A stretch of 64,000 nucleotides of DNA, from assembly GCF_011193355.1 (NCBI RefSeq), contig NZ_CP049780.1:5375803-5439802 (forward strand), written 5' to 3'. Made by a program: the position numbers and the translations under genes. Source of the stretch: Streptomyces sp. JB150 (GTDB taxonomy: Bacteria; Actinomycetota; Actinomycetes; Streptomycetales; Streptomycetaceae). The notes beneath the pieces are model-generated. The model saw only the letters and a list, made by a program, of their open reading frames with translations, ran no database searches and was not told the DNA's origin. Positions 53,750 to 64,000 of the stretch are shown here, piece after piece. Position 1 is the stretch's first letter; every line of letters begins with the position of its first letter.

Positions 53750-53806
53750 GCTTTGCCGTCTTTTCGCGTCTTTCTTCAGGGGGCCGGGTCCCGTGGCCGT
53801 GCGGAC

Positions 53807-55252
53807 TCAGACGGCCGCCGGCTCGGGCTCCCCGGCGGGAGCGGGCGCCGGTGCGGGCACCGCCGGCTTCGGCAGGGCCAGGTAGAGCAGGCCCGAGATC
53901 ACGATCGTGGCGACCCAGCCGAGGCCGTACTCGCCGATGACGTTGTTCGCGGCGAGCGGGCCGGTGAACCAGTCCGACGTGGTGAACAGCAGGCCCGCGA
54001 CCAGACCGGCCGCCCACGCGGTGACGGCGGCGGGGGAGAAGCCGCCCCGGTACCAGTAGGCGCTGGTGCGGGTCGTGTCCGCCATGGCCTCGCCGTCGTA
54101 CGACGTGCGCCGCAGCATGTCCGCGCCGAACACGCCGACCCACGCGGAGAACGCCACCGCCAGCAGGGACAGGAAGGCGATGAAGGAGCCCATGAAGCTC
54201 GTCGCCACCAGCATCAGCACGCCGCCGAACACCAGCGAGATCAGCGCGTTGACGGACACCGCCCAGTGCCGGGGCACCGTGATGCCGAGGGTCTGCGCGG
54301 TGAAGCCCGCCGAGTACATCGACATCGCGTTGATCAGCAGCATGCCGATCAGCGCGATCAGCAGATACGGCACCGCGATCCACGTCGGCAGGATCTCGCC
54401 GAGGAAGGAGACCGGGTCGGAGGCCGAGGCCAGGTCCGGCGTGGACACCGCCATCACCGCGCCCATCAGCACCATCGGCAGCACCACGACCCCGGCGCCG
54501 CCCACCGCCGTGCCCACGATCGCCTTCGAGGACGCCGTGCGCGGCAGATAGCGGGTGAAGTCCGGCGCGGACGGGATCCAGCTGACGCCGCCCGCCGCGA
54601 TCATGCCGATCCCGGTGATCACCGCGGCCGTGGAACCGGCGGAGTGGCCGAGCACCCGCGACCAGTCCGTGTGCACCGCCAGATAGGCCAGGACCAGCAC
54701 CGAGAACGCGCCGAAGAGATAGGTCGCGTACGTGTTGCACTTCTGCACGGCACCGATGCCCAGCCCGGAGATCGCGAACGTCGCCACCACGAACGCCAGC
54801 AGCGTCACCATGTCCAGCACGCCGTTCGCATCGATGCCGAAGACGATGTCCAGGATGGTGAGCATGGCGTACGCGCCGGTCACCGCGTTGATCGTCTCCC
54901 AGCCCCAGCGGGCCACCCAGATCAGCGAACCGGGCAGCAGATTGCCGCGCTGGCCGAAGACCGCGCGGGAGAGCGCCATGCCCGGCGCCCCGCCCCGCTT
55001 GCCCGCGATGCCGATCAGCCCCACCAGGCCGTACGACACGACGGGCGCGACAACGGCGACGACCAGCGCCTGCCAGATGTTCAGGCGGTACGCCACCACC
55101 AGGCTCGCGCCCATGGTCAGCAGCAGCACACTGATGTTGGCGCCGACCCAGGTGGGGAACAGTTCACGGGTTCTCGCCGTGCGCTCGCGGTCCGGTACCT
55201 GCTCGATGCCGCGGGTTTCGAGAGCGCCTTCGGTCTCGGCGGTCTTGCTCAT
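53807..55252 (-). CDS. NCS1-family purine/cytosine permease
   Basis: A 481-residue membrane transporter with about 12 helices. Family features are TWVGANISVLLLTMGASL, GAPGMALSRAVFGQRGNLLP, WVARWGWETINAVTGAY and SWIPSAPDFTRYLP. It resembles CodB/PurP-type permeases for cytosine, purines or related nucleobases; the substrate cannot be fixed. No deaminase or catabolic gene is adjacent. The Pro/Ala/Glu-rich C-terminus is cytoplasmic. Confidence 0.9.
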   Translation of the reverse strand: MSKTAETEGALETRGIEQVPDRERTARTRELFPTWVGANISVLLLTMGASLVVAYRLNIWQALVVAVVAPVVSYGLVGLIGIAGKRGGAPGMALSRAVFGQRGNLLPGSLIWVARWGWETINAVTGAYAMLTILDIVFGIDANGVLDMVTLLAFVVATFAISGLGIGAVQKCNTYATYLFGAFSVLVLAYLAVHTDWSRVLGHSAGSTAAVITGIGMIAAGGVSWIPSAPDFTRYLPRTASSKAIVGTAVGGAGVVVLPMVLMGAVMAVSTPDLASASDPVSFLGEILPTWIAVPYLLIALIGMLLINAMSMYSAGFTAQTLGITVPRHWAVSVNALISLVFGGVLMLVATSFMGSFIAFLSLLAVAFSAWVGVFGADMLRRTSYDGEAMADTTRTSAYWYRGGFSPAAVTAWAAGLVAGLLFTTSDWFTGPLAANNVIGEYGLGWVATIVISGLLYLALPKPAVPAPAPAPAGEPEPAAV

Positions 55253-55421
55253 GACGAACGTGCCTAGCGGTGGGGGACGGGGGACACCGGGACTCTACGC
55301 GCGTTGACGGAGTCGGTGCCACCGTACTTTGGCCCGACTCGCACCCGCCGGTGGCCTTTGTCTCTCGGAGGAAGCCACAAGAAGGGTCCGGCGGACCCCC
55401 ATGGCTGATACTGGACGCGTT

Positions 55422-56639
55422 ATGGACATCCTCATCCTTGCTGTAGTCATCGCCGTGGTCGTGCTCGGCGCGCTCGGCGGGCTCGTGGTCGGCAGCCGCC
55501 GCAAGAAGCAGCTGCCCCCGCCGCCCCCCACGACGCCCGACCTCACCGCCCCTCCGGCCGAGCCGCACGTCGGCGACGAGGCCGAGACGCCGAAGGAGGA
55601 ACCGCGCCGCACGATCGAGGAGGTGGACCTCCCCGGCGGCTCGGCCCCGACCGCCGTCGAGGAGCCTCCCGTCGTCGAGGAGCCCGTCACCGAGGCTCCC
55701 CCGATCGAGATCCCGGAGCCCACCGCCGGACGCCTGGTGCGTCTGCGCGCCCGGCTCTCCCGCTCCCAGAACGCCCTCGGCAAGGGCCTGCTCTCGCTGC
55801 TCTCGCGCGAGCACCTGGACGAGGACACCTGGGAGGAGATCGAGGACACCCTGCTCACCGCCGACGTCGGCGTCCAGCCCACCCAGGAGCTGGTCGAACG
55901 GCTCCGGGAGCGCGTGAAGGTCCTCGGCACCCGCACCCCCGAGGAGCTGCGCGGACTGCTCCGCGAAGAGCTGCTGACGCTCCTCGGCACCGACTTCGAC
56001 CGCACCGTGAAGACCGAGCCCGAGGGCCGCAAGCCCGGCATCGTGATGGTCGTCGGCGTCAACGGCACCGGCAAGACCACCACCACCGGCAAGCTCGCCC
56101 GCGTCCTGGTCGCCGACGGCAACAGCGTCGTCCTCGGTGCCGCCGACACCTTCCGCGCCGCCGCCGCCGACCAGCTCCAGACCTGGGGCGAGCGCGTCGG
56201 CGCCCACACCGTGCGCGGCCCCGAGGGCGGCGACCCGGCCTCCGTCGCGTTCGACGCGGTCAAGGAGGGCAAGGAGATCGGCGCGGACGTCGTCCTGATC
56301 GACACCGCCGGCCGCCTCCACACCAAGACCGGCCTCATGGACGAGCTGGGCAAGGTCAAGCGGGTCGTCGAGAAGCACGCCCCGCTGGACGAGGTGCTGC
56401 TCGTCCTCGACGCCACCACCGGTCAGAACGGCCTGGTCCAGGCCCGGGTGTTCGCCGAGGTCGTGGACATCACCGGCATCGTGCTCACCAAGCTCGACGG
56501 CACCGCCAAGGGCGGCATCGTCATCGCCGTCCAGCGCGAGCTGGGCGTCCCGGTCAAGCTGGTCGGGCTCGGCGAGGGCGCGGACGACCTCGCCCCGTTC
56601 GAGCCGGAGGCCTTCGTCGACGCGCTCATCGGGGAGTGA
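55422..56639 (+). CDS. ftsY: Signal recognition particle receptor FtsY
   Basis: A 405-residue SRP receptor. A membrane helix at the very start (ILILAVVIAVVVLGALGGLVV) is followed by an acidic Pro/Glu-rich A region of about 90 residues and the NG GTPase domain: VVGVNGTGKTTTTGKLA (G1), DTFRAAAADQL, LIDTAGRLHTKTGLM (G3), TKLDGTAKGG (G4). It docks ribosome-SRP complexes at the membrane. ATG 55422 places the helix at the start; ATG 55401 would add seven residues. Neither has a strong ribosome site. Confidence 0.96.
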   Translation: MDILILAVVIAVVVLGALGGLVVGSRRKKQLPPPPPTTPDLTAPPAEPHVGDEAETPKEEPRRTIEEVDLPGGSAPTAVEEPPVVEEPVTEAPPIEIPEPTAGRLVRLRARLSRSQNALGKGLLSLLSREHLDEDTWEEIEDTLLTADVGVQPTQELVERLRERVKVLGTRTPEELRGLLREELLTLLGTDFDRTVKTEPEGRKPGIVMVVGVNGTGKTTTTGKLARVLVADGNSVVLGAADTFRAAAADQLQTWGERVGAHTVRGPEGGDPASVAFDAVKEGKEIGADVVLIDTAGRLHTKTGLMDELGKVKRVVEKHAPLDEVLLVLDATTGQNGLVQARVFAEVVDITGIVLTKLDGTAKGGIVIAVQRELGVPVKLVGLGEGADDLAPFEPEAFVDALIGE

Positions 56640-56664
56640 CCGGTCACCTCCGACCACCCGTAGG

Positions 56665-56706
56665 CGAAGCGCCCGCCCCCGATCGAGAAAGGGGACGGGC
56701 GCTTCG
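56665..56706. terminator. Hairpin terminator after ftsY
   Basis: Perfect 11-bp arms cgaagcgcccg (56665-56675) and cgggcgcttcg (56696-56706), with further cccc/gggg pairing inside, between convergent genes. Confidence 0.82.
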
Positions 56707-56748
56707 TCGTACGGTGCGCGAGATGCCCTGACCGGCGGGTCCTGCGCG

Positions 56749-57411
56749 CTATACCCGTGCCCGGTGCGCCACGTACGCCAGCGTGCCCAGCAGCAGGCGG
56801 GCCTCCGGCGGGTGGCTCGCGGAGTCCAGGGCGGGGGAGCGCAGCCAGCGCACCGGACCCAGACCGCCCCGGTCGGACGGCGGTGCCGTCAGGTAGGCGC
56901 CCCGGCCGAGGCCGCGCAGGTCGAGCGACGGGTCGTCCCAGCCCATGCGGTACAGCAGCGCGGGCAGCTCGGCGGCGGCGCCGGGGGCGACGAAGAACTG
57001 GGCGCGGCCGTCCGGGGTGGCGGTCACCGGGCCGAGCGGGATGCCCATCCGCTCCAGCCGGACCAGGGCGTGCCGCCCGGCGGGCTCGGCCACCTCGAGC
57101 ACATCGAACGTCCGCCCGACCGGCAGCATCACCGCCGCGCCCGGGAACTCCGCCCAGGCGTCGGTCACCTCGTCCAGGGTGGCCCCGGCGGGCACCTCGG
57201 GGGCGAAGTCCAGCGGATGCGCGCCCGGCGCCGGGCACGTCGCGCGGCCGCAGGAGCACAGACCGGCGGCGGCACGCGCGCCCGGGGCGACGGCCCACCC
57301 CCACAGCCCGGTGTACTCGGCTACGGCGGTGCACTCCGACGAGCGGCCGCGGCGGCGCGAGCCGGACCGGGTGTCGCGCATGCCCCGACTGCTGCCGATC
57401 GTGAAGCCCAT
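56749..57411 (-). CDS. Short bifunctional DNA primase/polymerase (prim-pol)-like protein
   Basis: A 220-residue protein. LWGWAVAPGARAAAG, the Cys-rich CSCGRATCPAPGAHPLDF and WAEFPGAAVMLPVGRTFDVLEV match the N-terminal prim-pol (AEP-like) domain found in actinobacterial proteins, with RMGIPLGPVTATPDGRAQFF and LRGLGRGAYLTAPPS. The helicase part of larger homologues is absent, so this is a stand-alone domain; polymerase activity is uncertain. The ATG at 57411 has GGAGGGG 5 bases upstream. It is divergent from nsdA. Confidence 0.82.
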   Translation of the reverse strand: MGFTIGSSRGMRDTRSGSRRRGRSSECTAVAEYTGLWGWAVAPGARAAAGLCSCGRATCPAPGAHPLDFAPEVPAGATLDEVTDAWAEFPGAAVMLPVGRTFDVLEVAEPAGRHALVRLERMGIPLGPVTATPDGRAQFFVAPGAAAELPALLYRMGWDDPSLDLRGLGRGAYLTAPPSDRGGLGPVRWLRSPALDSASHPPEARLLLGTLAYVAHRARV

Positions 57412-57867
57412 GCCCCCTCCAACGGGTCCGGCGCACCGGTGGTTACGTGACGGGTCGAGGCGGATGCGGAACGTGACCTCGCCTACCCGGCTGCCCCGCC
57501 GGCCCGCGGTGCACTCCGCGCTCGGAAGCACAGCGGGTGGTGCGCCCTGTCGTGTGCGCCCTCCAGTGCGTCCGTCCGCCCGTTCCCGGCTGTCATGTGT
57601 CAAGTGAATCGTGAAGAGGCGCCCGGGAGTTCATTCGAAGGGGTGGCGAATGGTGGCGATTCCCGGATCGCCATGGCCGGAACGGTGATCGTGGAATTAC
57701 TGTGTGTGCACGGCAGGTGGGGCACATGCACCGGCGAGTATGCCGGAGGCAAGTCGGTTTCCTGTTCGAAGGGTGACAAGCCCGGGACGGGCGGCCCGCT
57801 CGACCGGCATTCTGATAGGGCTTGGCGCATTCGACGGCAAGCGGTCTGTAGGGATGGGGGCGTTCCA
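57412..57867. other. Divergent intergenic region upstream of nsdA
   Basis: No gene is supported in these 456 bases. The nsdA frame stays open upstream to 57595 but loses GC codon bias and has no ribosome site. An inverted repeat tggcgat/atcgcca lies at 57654-57673. The region should hold the promoters of nsdA and of the prim-pol-like gene; no clear pair was found. Confidence 0.5.
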
Positions 57868-59361
57868 GTGGGCGGCAACGGCGGAAGCGGGACGAACGCT
57901 GAGAAGCGCCCGAATGAGCTGCTGGGCTCGTGGTTCGTGCGCAGCGGCTGGTCCAAGGGCGAGCTGGCCCGCCAGGTCAACCGCCGGGCACGCCAGTTGG
58001 GCGCCAACCACATCTCGACGGACACCTCGCGGGTCCGGCGCTGGCTCGACGGCGAGAACCCGCGCGAACCGATCCCCAGGATCCTCTCGGAGCTGTTCTC
58101 CGAGCGGTTCGGCTGTGTCGTCTCCGTGGAGGACCTGGGGCTGCGCGCCGCCCGCCAGTCCCCGTCCGCGTCCGGAGTCGACATGCCCTGGACGGGCCCG
58201 CAGGCGGTGGCACTGCTCAGCGAGTTCTCGCGCAGCGACCTGATGCTGGCGCGGCGCGGCTTCCTCGGAACCTCGCTGGCCCTGTCCGCGGGCCCGGCCC
58301 TCATCGAGCCCATGCAGCGCTGGCTCGTGCCGGCCCCGTCCTCTCCCCGGCTCGACCAGGCCGGGGCTGCACTCCGCGAGGCCGTACCGACGAGCCGCGC
58401 GCGCGGACGGCTGTCCAAGCCGGAGCTGGACCTGCTGGAGTCCACCACGGTGATGTTCCGCCAGTGGGACGCCCAGTGCGGCGGCGGACTGCGCCGCAAG
58501 GCCGTCGTCGGCCAGTTGCACGAGGTCACCGACCTGCTCCAGGAACCCCAGCCGGAGTCCACCACCCGCAAACTCTTCAAGGTCGCCGCCGAACTCGCCG
58601 AACTGGCGGGCTGGATGAGCTACGACGTGGGTCTCCAGCCCACCGCGCAGAAGTACTTCGTCCTCGCGCTGCACGCCGCCAAGGAGGCCGGCGACCGCCC
58701 CCTCGGCTCGTACATCCTCTCCAGCATGAGCCGCCAGATGATCCACGTCGGCCGGCCCGACGACGCGCTGGAGCTGATCCACCTCGCCCAGTACGGCAGC
58801 CGCGACTGCGCGAGCCCGCGCACTCAGTCCATGCTGTATGCGATGGAGGCCCGCGCCTACGCCAACATGGGCCAGCCCGGCAAGACCAAGCGGGCCGTGC
58901 GCATGGCCGAGGACGTCTTCGCGGAGGCCGACGACTGGGACGAGCCGGACCCCGACTGGATCCGCTTCTTCTCCGAGGCGGAGCTGTACGCCGAGAACAG
59001 CCACTCCTTCCGCGACCTCGCCTATGTCGCCGGCCGCAGCCCCACCTACGCCTGTCTCGCCGAGCCGATGATGCGGCGCGCCGTCGAGCTGTTCGCCGAG
59101 GACGGCGAGCACCAGCGGTCGTACGCGCTCAACCTCATCGGCATGGCCTCGGTGCACCTGCTCCAGCGCGAGCCCGAGCAGAGCGCCGTCTTCGCCGAGC
59201 GGGCCATGCGGGTCGCCAAGAAGATCCGCTCCGAGCGGGTCAACACCCGTATCCGCAAGACCGTCGACACCGCCGCCCGCGACTTCGGCGACCTCGCCCA
59301 GGTCGTCGACCTCACCGACAAACTCGCGGCGGAACTCCCCGAGACCGCCGAGGCCGTGTAG
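57868..59361 (+). CDS. nsdA: NsdA, negative regulator of differentiation and antibiotic production
   Basis: A 497-residue protein starting at GTG. Residues 10-75 resemble a helix-turn-helix-like module (NELLGSWFVRSGWSKGELA, TSRVRRWLDGENPREPIPRI); a short hydrophobic stretch RRGFLGTSLALSAGPALIEP near 130 resembles a twin-arginine-like segment but is internal. The remainder is TPR-like (YFVLALHAAKEAGDRP, LIHLAQYGSRDC, AYANMGQPGKTKRAVRMAE). NsdA in Streptomyces is a known repressor of morphological development and antibiotic synthesis. Its location between ftsY and amtB is the conserved one. Confidence 0.92.
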   Translation: MGGNGGSGTNAEKRPNELLGSWFVRSGWSKGELARQVNRRARQLGANHISTDTSRVRRWLDGENPREPIPRILSELFSERFGCVVSVEDLGLRAARQSPSASGVDMPWTGPQAVALLSEFSRSDLMLARRGFLGTSLALSAGPALIEPMQRWLVPAPSSPRLDQAGAALREAVPTSRARGRLSKPELDLLESTTVMFRQWDAQCGGGLRRKAVVGQLHEVTDLLQEPQPESTTRKLFKVAAELAELAGWMSYDVGLQPTAQKYFVLALHAAKEAGDRPLGSYILSSMSRQMIHVGRPDDALELIHLAQYGSRDCASPRTQSMLYAMEARAYANMGQPGKTKRAVRMAEDVFAEADDWDEPDPDWIRFFSEAELYAENSHSFRDLAYVAGRSPTYACLAEPMMRRAVELFAEDGEHQRSYALNLIGMASVHLLQREPEQSAVFAERAMRVAKKIRSERVNTRIRKTVDTAARDFGDLAQVVDLTDKLAAELPETAEAV

Positions 59362-61474
<2,113 letters not shown>

Positions 61475-61508
61475 CGCCCCTGCACCGGAAGAGAACAGGA
61501 GCCACTGG

Positions 61509-63965
61509 GTGACGAGCACGGACGCAACGGCGAAAGCAGAGGACTCGGGACCCAGCGGCTACGCGGCGGCCCGGCTGCGCCTCCTGACGGAGGGGGCGCG
61601 GTCCGGGCCGCCGCGCCGTACCGCCCTCTCGCGGCTGACCGACGACTGGCTGGCGGGCCTGTTCGAGGCCGGGGCGGCGGGGCTGAGAGGGGTCTCCCTG
61701 GTCGCCGTCGGCGGCTACGGCCGCGGAGAGCTGTCCCCGCGCAGCGACCTCGACCTGCTCCTGCTGCACGACGGCTCCGCCCCCGACGCCATCGCCGCCC
61801 TGGCCGACCGCCTCTGGTACCCCGTGTGGGACCTCGGCCTCGCCCTCGACCACTCCGTGCGCACCCCCGCCGAGGCCCGCAAGACCGCCGCCGAGGACCT
61901 CAAGGTCCAGCTCGGCCTGCTCGACGCCCGGCACCTGGCCGGTGACCTCGGCCTCACCGCCGCACTGCGCACCGCCGTCCTCGCCGACTGGCGCAACCAG
62001 GCCCCCAGACGCCTCCCCGAACTCCAGGAGCTGTGCGCCGGCCGCGCCGCACGCCAGGGCGAACTCCAGTACCTGCTGGAACCCGACCTCAAGGAGGCCC
62101 GCGGCGGCCTGCGGGACGCCACCGCGCTGCGCGCCGTCGCCGCCTCCTGGCTGGCCGACGCCCCCCGCGAAGGCCTCGACGACGCCCGCCGCCGCCTCCT
62201 CGACGTCCGCGACGCCCTCCACCTGACCACCGGCCGCGCGACCGACCGCCTCGCCCTCCAGGAACAGGACCAGGTCGCCGCCGAACTGGGCCTGCTCGAC
62301 GCCGACACCCTCCTGCGCCAGGTCTATGAGGCGGCGCGTGTCATCGCGTACGCCAGCGACGTCACCTGGCGCGAAGTGGGGCGCGTGCTGCGGTCGCGCG
62401 CCGTGCGGCCCCGGCTGCGCGCCATGCTGGGCGGCGGGAAACCGACCGCCGAACGCTCCCCGCTGGCCGAAGGAGTGGTCGAGCAGGACGGCGAGGTGGT
62501 GCTCGCCCGTGCCGCGCGCCCCGAACGCGATCCCGTGCTCCCCTTGCGCGCCGCGGCCGCCGCCGCGCAGGCCGGCCTCCCGCTCTCCCTGCACGCCGTG
62601 CGGCGCCTGGCCGCCACCGTGCGCCCCCTGCCCACGCCCTGGCCCGCCGAGGCCCGCGAACAGCTGGTGACCCTGCTGGGATCCGGCCGGCCCACGGTCG
62701 AGGTCTGGGAGGCCCTGGAGGCGGAAGGCCTGATCACCCGCCTGCTGCCCGACTGGGAACGGGTCCGCTGCCGCCCGCAGCGCAACGCCGTGCACCTGTG
62801 GACCGTCGACCGCCACCTCATCGAGACCGCCGTCCGCGCCTCCGCCTTCACGCGCCGCGTCAGCCGCCCCGACCTCCTCCTCGTCGCCGCCCTCCTGCAC
62901 GACATCGGGAAGGGCTGGCCCGGCGACCACTCGGTGGCGGGCGAGATCATCGCCGAGGACGTGGCCGCGCGGATCGGCTTCGACCGCGACGACGTGGCCG
63001 TGCTCGGCACGCTCGTACGCCACCACCTCCTCCTCGTCGAGACCGCGACCCGGCGCGACCTCGACGACCCCGCCACCGTCCGGGCCGTCGCCGAGGCGGT
63101 CGGCGCACCGGGCACGCTGGAACTGCTGCACGCCCTGACCGAGGCGGACGCCCTCGCCACCGGCCCGGCGGCCTGGTCTTCCTGGCGCGCCTCCCTGGTC
63201 GCCGACCTGGTGCAACGGGTCACGGCCGTGCTCGCCGGGGACCAGCCGGACGAGCCCGAGGCCGCCGCGCCCACCGCCGAACAGGAACGCCTCGCCCTCG
63301 AGGCGGCCGCCACCGGCAGCCCCGTCCTGACGCTGCGCGCCCAGACCCAGCCCGTCGCGGACGCCACCGAGTCGGTACCGTCCGGTGACCCGGAGCCGCT
63401 CGGCGTGGAACTGCTCATCGCCGTACCGGACCAGCCCGGCGTGCTGCCCGCCGTGGCCGGCGTCCTCGCCATGCACCGCCTGACCGTGCGCACCGCCGAG
63501 CTGCGCGCGCTGGACCTGCCGGACGGCGTCGACGGCTCCGTCCTGCTGCTGAACTGGCGGGTCGCCGCCGAGTACGGCTCCCTGCCGCAGGCCGCCCGCC
63601 TGCGCGCCGACCTGGTCCGGGCCCTCGACGGCTCGCTGGACATCGCGGGCCGCCTCGCCGAGCGCGACGCCGCCTACCCGCGCCGCCGGGGCCTGGTGGC
63701 GCCGCCGCCGAGGGTGTCCGTCCACCCGGCGGCGTCCCGCCTGGCCACGGTGATCGAGGTGCGCGCCCAGGACGCGCCGGGACTGCTGTTCCGGATCGGC
63801 CGGGCCCTGGAGGACGCGCGGGTGAGGGTGCGCAGCGCGCATGCGTCCACGTTGGGGTCCAACGCCGTGGATGCCTTCTACGTCACAACCGGCGGGGGCG
63901 GCCCGATGCCGGGTGAGGAGGCGGCGTCCGTGGCGCGGAAGCTCGAGGAGGCGTTGCGGGCGTGA
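61509..63965 (+). CDS. glnD: PII nucleotidyltransferase GlnD
   Basis: An 818-residue bifunctional enzyme that modifies GlnK. The nucleotidyltransferase motif is VAVGGYGRGELSPRSDLDLL near residue 65; an HD domain follows (VAALLHDIGKGWPGDHSV) near 460, then two ACT domains (VAVPDQPGVLPAVAGVLAMH-like, and VIEVRAQDAPGLLFRIG). GTG 61509 with AGGAG 7 bases upstream was chosen over an open frame that overlaps glnK. In actinobacteria GlnD acts as an adenylyltransferase on PII. The gene ends 35 bases before the window end. Confidence 0.95.
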   Translation: MTSTDATAKAEDSGPSGYAAARLRLLTEGARSGPPRRTALSRLTDDWLAGLFEAGAAGLRGVSLVAVGGYGRGELSPRSDLDLLLLHDGSAPDAIAALADRLWYPVWDLGLALDHSVRTPAEARKTAAEDLKVQLGLLDARHLAGDLGLTAALRTAVLADWRNQAPRRLPELQELCAGRAARQGELQYLLEPDLKEARGGLRDATALRAVAASWLADAPREGLDDARRRLLDVRDALHLTTGRATDRLALQEQDQVAAELGLLDADTLLRQVYEAARVIAYASDVTWREVGRVLRSRAVRPRLRAMLGGGKPTAERSPLAEGVVEQDGEVVLARAARPERDPVLPLRAAAAAAQAGLPLSLHAVRRLAATVRPLPTPWPAEAREQLVTLLGSGRPTVEVWEALEAEGLITRLLPDWERVRCRPQRNAVHLWTVDRHLIETAVRASAFTRRVSRPDLLLVAALLHDIGKGWPGDHSVAGEIIAEDVAARIGFDRDDVAVLGTLVRHHLLLVETATRRDLDDPATVRAVAEAVGAPGTLELLHALTEADALATGPAAWSSWRASLVADLVQRVTAVLAGDQPDEPEAAAPTAEQERLALEAAATGSPVLTLRAQTQPVADATESVPSGDPEPLGVELLIAVPDQPGVLPAVAGVLAMHRLTVRTAELRALDLPDGVDGSVLLLNWRVAAEYGSLPQAARLRADLVRALDGSLDIAGRLAERDAAYPRRRGLVAPPPRVSVHPAASRLATVIEVRAQDAPGLLFRIGRALEDARVRVRSAHASTLGSNAVDAFYVTTGGGGPMPGEEAASVARKLEEALRA

Positions 63966-64000
63966 CCGTCCCGCCCGTTGCTCCGGCGGGCGGGGACGAT

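Noticed and set aside
57595..57867. N-terminal extension of NsdA
   Set aside because: Codon bias is absent and no ribosome site precedes 57595; GTG 57868 fits the known protein.

Overview
The window is a 64-kb piece of a high-GC actinobacterial chromosome, almost certainly Streptomyces. The gene order, two tandem conservons, HupS with a lysine-rich tail, NdgR, NsdA, GlcP and the amtB-glnK-glnD operon all match the conserved core of Streptomyces chromosomes around the region known from S. coelicolor. Codon third positions are strongly G/C. Many long open frames antisense to real genes are therefore artefacts and were left out. Names below rest on recognised motifs and family knowledge; no database search was run.

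Layout. 1-560: end of accB and accE (acyl-CoA carboxylase beta and epsilon). 562-3525: a NACHT/leucine-rich-repeat STAND NTPase with a TTA codon at position 8. 3606-14198: two tandem four-gene conservons on the minus strand, CvnA sensor kinase-like, CvnB roadblock, CvnC DUF742 and CvnD GTPase. 14749-18245: a small conserved-looking protein, a fumarylacetoacetate hydrolase-family enzyme, gltX and a HAD phosphatase. 18338-18818: five tRNA genes (Gln, Glu, Glu, Gln, Glu). 18975-21920: ndgR divergent from leuCD with a 29-bp palindrome between them. 22198-30545: a small coiled-coil protein, hupS, cofC, plsC-gpsA, ddl, a DUF3515 lipoprotein, a lone Lrp ligand domain, thiL-thiD and rpmB. 30811-32595: a FakA-like DAK2 protein. 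32698-37787: a translationally coupled Hsp90-family ATPase plus a 1082-residue TPR protein. 37974-45306: recG, rsmD, coaD, a DivIVA-like coiled-coil protein, yceD-rpmF-rnc and mutM. 45332-51959: an HxlR regulator, a CAP-domain exported protein, acyP, a small coiled-coil gene and smc. 52224-59361: glcP, an NCS1 permease, ftsY, a primase/polymerase-like protein and nsdA. 59793-63965: amtB-glnK-glnD behind a GlnR-type operator.

How the genes work together. Most of the window is housekeeping: translation (gltX, tRNAs, rpmB, rpmF), RNA and DNA maintenance (rnc, rsmD, recG, mutM, smc, hupS), protein targeting (ftsY), cofactors (thiL, thiD, coaD, cofC), lipids (plsC, gpsA, accBE) and cell wall (ddl). 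Around these sit regulators of nutrition and differentiation: the conservons, NdgR with leuCD, NsdA, GlcP and the ammonium-sensing operon. The two most likely accessory, less-described modules are the NACHT-LRR gene beside conservon 2 and the Hsp90/TPR pair wedged between the fakA-like gene and recG.

The most notable sequence oddities are a dispersed GC-rich repeat that has entered the smc hinge in two in-frame copies and also follows recG, a nested palindrome at the glcP promoter, and near-identity of CvnB and CvnD between the two conservons while CvnA and CvnC have diverged.
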